Below, one piece after another: positions 58,868-64,000 of a DNA stretch of 64,000 nucleotides. Each line of letters opens with the position of its first letter. The stretch's first letter is position 1. Under the pieces are notes generated by a model. It was given only the letters and a program-made list of their open reading frames with translations, did no database searches and was not told where the DNA came from. This DNA is from Nansenia antarctica (Eukaryota; Chordata; Actinopteri; Argentiniformes; Microstomatidae). The stretch spans positions 18,280,662 to 18,344,661 of the forward strand of contig OZ022339.1 of the NCBI GenBank assembly GCA_963989245.1, read 5' to 3'. The translations under genes were made by a program, and so were the position numbers.

Positions 58868-60300
58868 ATGTCTGGAATAGAGGGGTTTATAGCAGCTCCA
58901 TCCCATGACTTATTGTACCGTTTTACTAAAGCTCAATTGTTATTGGTTGCAAAACATTATGATGTAGCTGTGGTAGAACAAAAGAAACATGAGCTTAGGG
59001 CATGTTTAGAGTCGAAACTGGTCGAGATGGCAATTTTGCCACAGCCTGTCAAGGGTTCACCTTCGCCTGTTGCTAAGCACCCTTTTACATTTGACCAGGA
59101 AAAATAATTGCTCAAACTGAGATTAGACCAGGAATTTGCACTTGAGAAAATGAAATGTGAAATCCAAATGCAAACTGTGGAGTTAGAGAGACATAGGTTG
59201 AATTTGATTGAAGACGGTAAAATTAGTAGTGAAGTCTTAAGTAGTGGGGGTTCTTTTGCTTCCAGGGGAGCAAATCGAGGCTTATTTGATATAGCAGGAA
59301 ATTGAAACTTTTACCTAAATTTAATGAAAGGGATCCTGACTTGTTTTTTTCGTTGTTTGAGCGCGTCGCTGACACTCGTGGTTGGCCAGATGCTGAACGC
59401 ACCCTCATGTTACAATGTGTTTTTACAGGTCGAGCACAGTTGGCATATTCGTCCCTGAGCCGTGAGGATTCTCTGATTTATGAGAAAGTGAAGTGCAGTG
59501 ATTAAATCTTATGAACAGGTTCCGGAGGCCTACAGACAGAAGTTTAGGAATTGGAGGAGAAACAAGAGTCAGACACATCTTGAGTTTGCAAGAGAATTAG
59601 TGTTGCATTTCAATCGCTGGTGCAAGGCGTCTGATGTAGATGATTTTGATGATTTGTGTGATCTGATTGTACTGGAGCAATTTAAAAATGCTATTCCCCA
59701 GAATATAGCCACCTATATTAGTGAAAAGCAGGTGACTACTCCTGCTGAAGCTTCTGCGTTGGCAGATGATTTTACATTGACTCATAGCAGGGGAAGTTTG
59801 GAGAGCCGCGCATGTTTGGTGAGTCTCGCGCTTATGTGCCAGAGCCTGGGTTTCAGAGGAGTACCTTTGGTTTTGATACGCCACCTGCTGGTCAGTCAGC
59901 TGCAACTGATTTTGGTCGTAGAGGTCAGAATAGTTCAAGGAGTTATGAGAATCAGAATAGTTCAAGGAGTTATGAGAAAGTGTGCAGTCACTGCCATAAA
60001 AAGGGGCATGTTAAATCTGAATGCTATGCTTTAAAGTCTAGAGGTAAGCCTTGGGCTCCAGTGTCTCATGGGGATGGGGCTAAAGGGGCTGGTTGCGCGG
60101 CGCCGGTGGTGCAGCGGGTTAAGTCTGCTGCCCAAGCCTGTGATTCGCTGTCCCAGGTGCGCTCTACACATGTTCAGTCTCCACACTCCTCTGACCTTGA
60201 ATCTTACTTGCCATTCCTTACAGATGGTTTGGTGTCCCTCATCTGTGGGGATGAGAAGGTCCCAGTAAAAAAATTACGGGATACTGGGGCATTTGATTAG
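58868..60300 (+). pseudogene. Gmr1-like gag and protease, copy 2, broken
   Basis: Starts MSGIEGFIAAPSHDLLYRF. Breaks are TAA at 59105-59107, and frame changes near 59290, 59495 and 59805. Recognisable parts are a coiled-coil region, a SCAN-like capsid block (SYEQVPEAYRQKFRNWRRN, about 59505), zinc knuckle CSHCHKKGHVKSEC (about 59981-60022) and protease LRDTGA (about 60277) with its Asp intact but followed at once by TAG (60298-60300). A tandem duplication encodes NSSRSYE twice. Similarity to copy 1 is only moderate, so these are different lineages. Confidence 0.85.
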
Positions 60301-60331
60301 TTTATTTTAGCTTCTGCTTTGCCATTTTCTG

Positions 60332-62098
60332 ATGCCTCTGACACAGGTGACTCCATTCCCATTCGTGGTATGGGAGCATGTTCCTCTGCACAGAATAATT
60401 CTTTCATCTGATTTGTTTCAGGGTGAGATGACTGTGGGTGTGCGCCCAGCGTTGCCCTGTGAGGGGGTGACCATGATCATGGGTAATGGCTTGGTTGGTG
60501 CACGAGTGTGGGCAGATGTGGCGCCACCTGTGGTGGTTACGTCTGTGCCAGTATTTAAAAGCAAGCCTGATGAAAGTGAACGGGAGTTTCCTGAGGTGTT
60601 CACTGCGTGCGCCGTAACTCGTGCCATGAGCCGTGCCACGCCTGACCCTGACAAAATGGTGGATGATGTGGAGCATGTGATATCACTGTCTGATTTTCCC
60701 CTGTCTGTCCCTCACAGTGAACTGGTGAGAGAGCAGCGGGCAGATCCATGTCTGAAAGAGCTGTTTGAGGGAGCTCTCCCTGCTGGGGGGGTGAGGAACA
60801 GCGCCCATGCCTATTTCATTCACAATGAGGTATTGGTGAGGAAGTGGGTTCCCCATGGCGTTGAGTTTGTGGGAGACCCCATTTACCAAATTGTTGTGCC
60901 ATCCAAGTATCGCAGCTTGGTTCTGCAGGTGTCACATGATGAGGGTGGACACCTAGGAGTTTCTAAGACCTATGATAGCATCCTCCGTTACTTCGTTTGG
61001 CCTCGCCTTAAGAGGGATGTGGCAGCCTATGTAAAAACATGTCATACATGTCAGTTGACAGGAAAGCCGAATCAGAGCATTACACCGGCTCCATTGAGTC
61101 CGATTCAGGCAACCAGTCAACCGTTTGACCATCTCATTATTGATTGTGTAGGTCCCCTCCCTCCGTCTCGTACTGGGGCTAAGTATTTGCTGACAGTTAT
61201 GTGCCAGGCTACCAGGTATCCTGCAGCTTATCCCTTACGCAATATCACCACCAAGTCTGTAGTCCGTGCCTTGACTCAGTTCATTTCAATCTTTGGCATA
61301 CCAAAAATCATCCAGTCTGACCAGGGTTCTAATTTCTCTTCCCATCTGTTCGCTCAGGTCCTGAAACAGCTGCGCGTTAAGCACAACAGGGCGTCAGCCT
61401 ATCACGCGCAGAGCCAGGGCGCATTGGAGCGATTCCATGCAACTTTGAAATCCTTGTTGCGCGCCTACTGTACTGAGCTGGACGGAGATTGGGAGGAGGG
61501 GCTTCCTTGGATGATGTTAGCCGCCAGGGAGGTGAGCCAGGAAAGTACGGGTTTTAGTCCCAATGATCTGGTGTTCGGACACACAGTACGTGGCCCCTTG
61601 GCCGTTATCCAAGATGATTGGAAAGAGTCCGAACCACCAAAAAACTTGCTTAGTTACGTGCTCTGCTTTAAGCATAGGCTTTATGAAGCCGGTGAGCTGG
61701 CAAAAGAAAAACTAGCTAGTGCACAAAAGAAAATGAAACGCCTTTATGACCGCCGAACTGAGCCACGGAAGTTTAGCCCGGGTGATCAGGTTCTGGCACT
61801 CTTGCCCATGGTTGATTCCCCCTTTTGTGCTAAATGTACTGGTCCACATACTATAGTAAAGCAAGTGTCTGATCTTAATTACCTGATTGCTACACCTTTG
61901 CGTAGGAAGCCTAATCAGCTCTGCCACATACATTTATTGAAACCGTATTATGACCGTGTGTCTGATTCTGTGGAGCAGGCGTCAGTTCCTGTTCGTCCGG
62001 CGTGTGTAGCCAGTACAGTAGGGGATTCCCCTCAGGTGGTGGCAGAGCCTGAGGAGGATGGCCTATCCAGTCCCGACCAGCACTCTAATACGAGTTGA
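60332..62098 (+). CDS. Gmr1-like integrase, open 588 codons, no RT downstream
   Basis: An uninterrupted frame that covers the end of the protease region and a full integrase. HHCC finger: SHDEGGHLG...CHTCQ (about 60930-61053). Core D,D-35-E: IIDCVGPLPP (about 61137), SDQGSNFSS (about 61316) and QGALERFHATLKS (about 61408), so all three acidic residues are present. The C-terminal domain includes FSPGDQVLALLP and a GP[HY]-type motif. Integrase inserts the LTR-element cDNA into chromosomes. In the Gmr1-like order RT and RNase H should follow, but the frame ends TGA after DQHSNTS and neither those domains nor a 3' LTR is present. The preceding gag-protease is broken, so an intact integrase is either recent or by chance. 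The chosen ATG is only the first in the open frame. Confidence 0.85.
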   Translation: MPLTQVTPFPFVVWEHVPLHRIILSSDLFQGEMTVGVRPALPCEGVTMIMGNGLVGARVWADVAPPVVVTSVPVFKSKPDESEREFPEVFTACAVTRAMSRATPDPDKMVDDVEHVISLSDFPLSVPHSELVREQRADPCLKELFEGALPAGGVRNSAHAYFIHNEVLVRKWVPHGVEFVGDPIYQIVVPSKYRSLVLQVSHDEGGHLGVSKTYDSILRYFVWPRLKRDVAAYVKTCHTCQLTGKPNQSITPAPLSPIQATSQPFDHLIIDCVGPLPPSRTGAKYLLTVMCQATRYPAAYPLRNITTKSVVRALTQFISIFGIPKIIQSDQGSNFSSHLFAQVLKQLRVKHNRASAYHAQSQGALERFHATLKSLLRAYCTELDGDWEEGLPWMMLAAREVSQESTGFSPNDLVFGHTVRGPLAVIQDDWKESEPPKNLLSYVLCFKHRLYEAGELAKEKLASAQKKMKRLYDRRTEPRKFSPGDQVLALLPMVDSPFCAKCTGPHTIVKQVSDLNYLIATPLRRKPNQLCHIHLLKPYYDRVSDSVEQASVPVRPACVASTVGDSPQVVAEPEEDGLSSPDQHSNTS

Positions 62099-62211
62099 TT
62101 CTCTGGAACGGACGGGCATGCGGGACCGCCACACACCACACATCATACCTCCGTCCCACATGTATTTATTATATTTTTCAATATAAAACGGAGGTATGAT
62201 ATGGCATATAT
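62099..62211. other. Junction sequence with a 13-bp hairpin
   Basis: ATCATACCTCCGT (62142-62154) and ACGGAGGTATGAT (62188-62200) are perfect inverted arms, with further AT-rich pairing in the loop. The segment lies between the truncated Gypsy copy 2 and the duplicated segment. Confidence 0.75.
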
Positions 62212-64000
62212 ATGTATATATATGGTACATGGCAGTCCCACGCGCCCGTCCCGCTCCAGTTCTGCATCCAATTGAATGCAATGATTCAAGTAGATCTATA
62301 GACAGGGGTGCACATAACTTTTTGGGGCCAGTGCTCAGAGGAGCACCTAGGGATGCTGCTTGGTGCTCCCCGAGCTCGCGAGTCACGACCCGTCCCACAG
62401 GATGGATAAAAAAGGGATACATGGATAACTTATATTAGCAAAACGACATTTATTCATAAATAAAGATGAACGAACAAATGATTGTGTGCAAAACAAAAGA
62501 AACAAATGCAAAATCAAATGACTGCTCTTTAAGCATGAAAGTCTGTCAGACTCCTTTAAACACAATGAAATCAACTGACATCTCTTTAAGCACTAACTGA
62601 ATGTCTGTTCTTTAAACACAATGAAATCAACTGACATCTCTTTAAGCACTGCTCTGTTCTGTAAACACTGAAATCAACTTTTCAACAAAAAGTTACAGCC
62701 TAAGCATTTATTTATGCTACAAGCTTTATCATCATCATCACTGCTCTCTTGACTGCTGTAAGTTATCACTGTCCTCAATTTCAACCATGGTAGAGGATGT
62801 TGTAGGCTATCACTTTAAATAGCTCATTATTTTGATTGTGCAACAAAGTCTTTTTTTTCTTTTTCTAATATAATTCCCAACCATATTCCCTGGGTCAGGG
62901 GTCTAGGTGCGATAATGAAGCTGTAAAACAAACGTCTGAACGTTTGAAAGCTTCAGAGAAAAGAAACGTGAAGTTCCTTGGTGTTGTTTTTCCTTTTAGC
63001 GACGAGTCGTTCGGGACTGAATTGTCACGTGTCGGCGTGATAACCGTGCGATATGCGATACGCGGAATGAAAGTACAAGTTACGATACTTTCCGAATGTT
63101 TTCGTGAGGGGAGTCGCCGTGGTCGTTGTGATGGCGTTACGGGGCTTGCAGTGATGCAGCAGTCAGCAGTCAGCAGGTGGATTTTGAGGAAGTAAATTCC
63201 TCTCCCAGCGCTCCCAGCTGTTGGTGCGCAAGAGCGCGTTCATGCCGCTGATCTTCTGCGCAGCATGCATTTTGGCGACGCATGCGCACTGGCGCACCAG
63301 TTATGTGCACCCCTGTCTATAGACTCGTTTTCAAAGACGGGAAGCTCACCGAGTGGTCACTAGTGTCCGCACCCCGCTATGACAGGGCGTAAATACAAAG
63401 CTCATTCATCTGCGTTCAATTTCAAGTATATTTGGTATTTGTAGAACGAGACGTAGGCTACGCAATTTTAAACAAGCGCAGCCCGTTTTGTAAATAATGC
63501 TTACGTTCAAGTACTTTTTTATAAATGAGGCCCCTGATGTTTTGCTCTCCGAGTGTCAGTGTCAACAATTTTAATTGTCATCACATCACAGCTGAAGTCA
63601 AACAACAACTTAGCTGATGTAAGTTTATTGTGTGAAATCAACCATAGTCCATTTTACAAAAACATACTGGACACTGAAATATTTCTTTCATCAAAGGTTT
63701 ATTACAAAAAATGCAAGACAAAACATGTCAACTGTTTTCTAATGGCAAACACAATACAAAAAACATACACCTTTATAAGATGTAGGTCCGCTGCATCAAA
63801 AAAGGAAACAATGACAGCGAAAAAGAAACTGATATGACTTTCAGAAAAGTAATGAGATTGCTGAAACTCAAAAAAGAGGAGACAGCTGTTTGCCACTTCA
63901 GAAAGGCCAGAACCACAACAGAAGATGAAAACCAAATCATGTGAACTCGATTCAAGTTTGAGGAGAGCTAGGGATCTAGACCTTCAATCAAACAAACAAG
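62212..64000. repeat. Duplicated segment, copy B (carries a hAT insertion)
   Basis: The same sequence as 52170-52933, with the hAT element at 62303-63315 inserted. It continues to the window edge. The length agrees exactly once the insertion, its 8-bp duplication, a 5-bp insertion and a 1-bp deletion are accounted for. Confidence 0.95.
62303..63315. mobile_element. 1-kb non-autonomous hAT element with perfect ends
   Basis: 1013 bp with 17-bp perfect terminal inverted repeats CAGGGGTGCACATAACT. GCCAGTGC occurs in the subterminal part of both ends. A perfect 8-bp target duplication TCTATAGA lies at 62295-62302 and 63316-63323. The interior has repeated tctttaagca/cactgaaatcaactgac blocks (62520-62700) and no transposase domain. 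The paralogous empty site at 52253-52260 has one TCTATAGA. This is a recent insertion. Confidence 0.95.

Noticed and set aside
63553..63837. 94-codon frame repeated in both duplicated segments (also 52485-52769)
   Set aside because: The sequence is preserved only because the duplication is about 99% identical, so that gives no evidence of selection. The peptide is low-complexity Lys/Ser/Thr-rich with no domain. It could be revisited if the segment proves to be a multi-copy element.

Overview
The window is vertebrate nuclear DNA, almost certainly from a teleost fish. The evidence is a split gene encoding a Quaking (QKI) STAR-family RNA-binding protein, fish-type LINE tails and tRNA-derived SINEs, hAT, Tc1-like and Ty3/Gypsy elements, and a very high density of CA/GT and CT/GA microsatellites and minisatellites. 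That repeat density is what I would expect of a codfish-like genome, but this is only an inference. There is no bacterial or phage content, CRISPR array or operon.

Region 1 (1-29060) is the 3' half of a qki gene on the + strand. Four constitutive-looking coding exons are readable: the C-terminal part of the KH domain (4766-4909), QUA2 (22082-22169), the proline-rich C-terminal region (23159-23455) and the QKI-5-type nuclear tail (26154-26233). All splice phases agree. Two candidate alternative terminal exons lie between the last two: 24160-24263, and 24979-25007, which resembles the QKI-6 tail. A 3'UTR of about 2.8 kb probably ends near the AATAAA at 29038. The promoter, QUA1 and the N-terminal KH half lie upstream of the window. 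The introns are filled with simple repeats, a 1.4-kb minisatellite, SINEs, LINE tails, a Tc1 fossil and a hAT MITE. Repeats abut the splice sites of nearly every exon.

Region 2 (29061-40940) is intergenic or distal 3'UTR. I find no convincing gene. It holds a 30-bp minisatellite, an inverted pair of the same MITE, a tiny foldback element, a SINE and a 150-bp CT tract.

Region 3 (40950-47640) is a 25-bp minisatellite. One hAT derivative sits inside it with a target-site duplication in repeat phase. A larger hAT element abuts its right edge and has itself been invaded by another inverted-repeat element. The larger hAT carries a transposase gene interrupted by only two in-frame stops.

Region 4 (47640-64000) is a nest of LTR retrotransposons. 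Two different Gmr1-like Ty3/Gypsy copies (gag-protease-integrase, both lacking reverse transcriptase) lie on the + strand, and a decayed conventional Gypsy (gag-PR-RT-RH-INT) lies between them on the - strand. A 764-bp segment occurs twice about 10 kb apart at roughly 99% identity. One copy carries a 1-kb hAT element and the other preserves the empty target site. The first Gypsy copy ends in a perfect LTR foldback and also hosts a hAT MITE.

No cellular gene other than qki could be supported. All reading was by eye, and paralog assignment of qki was not resolved.
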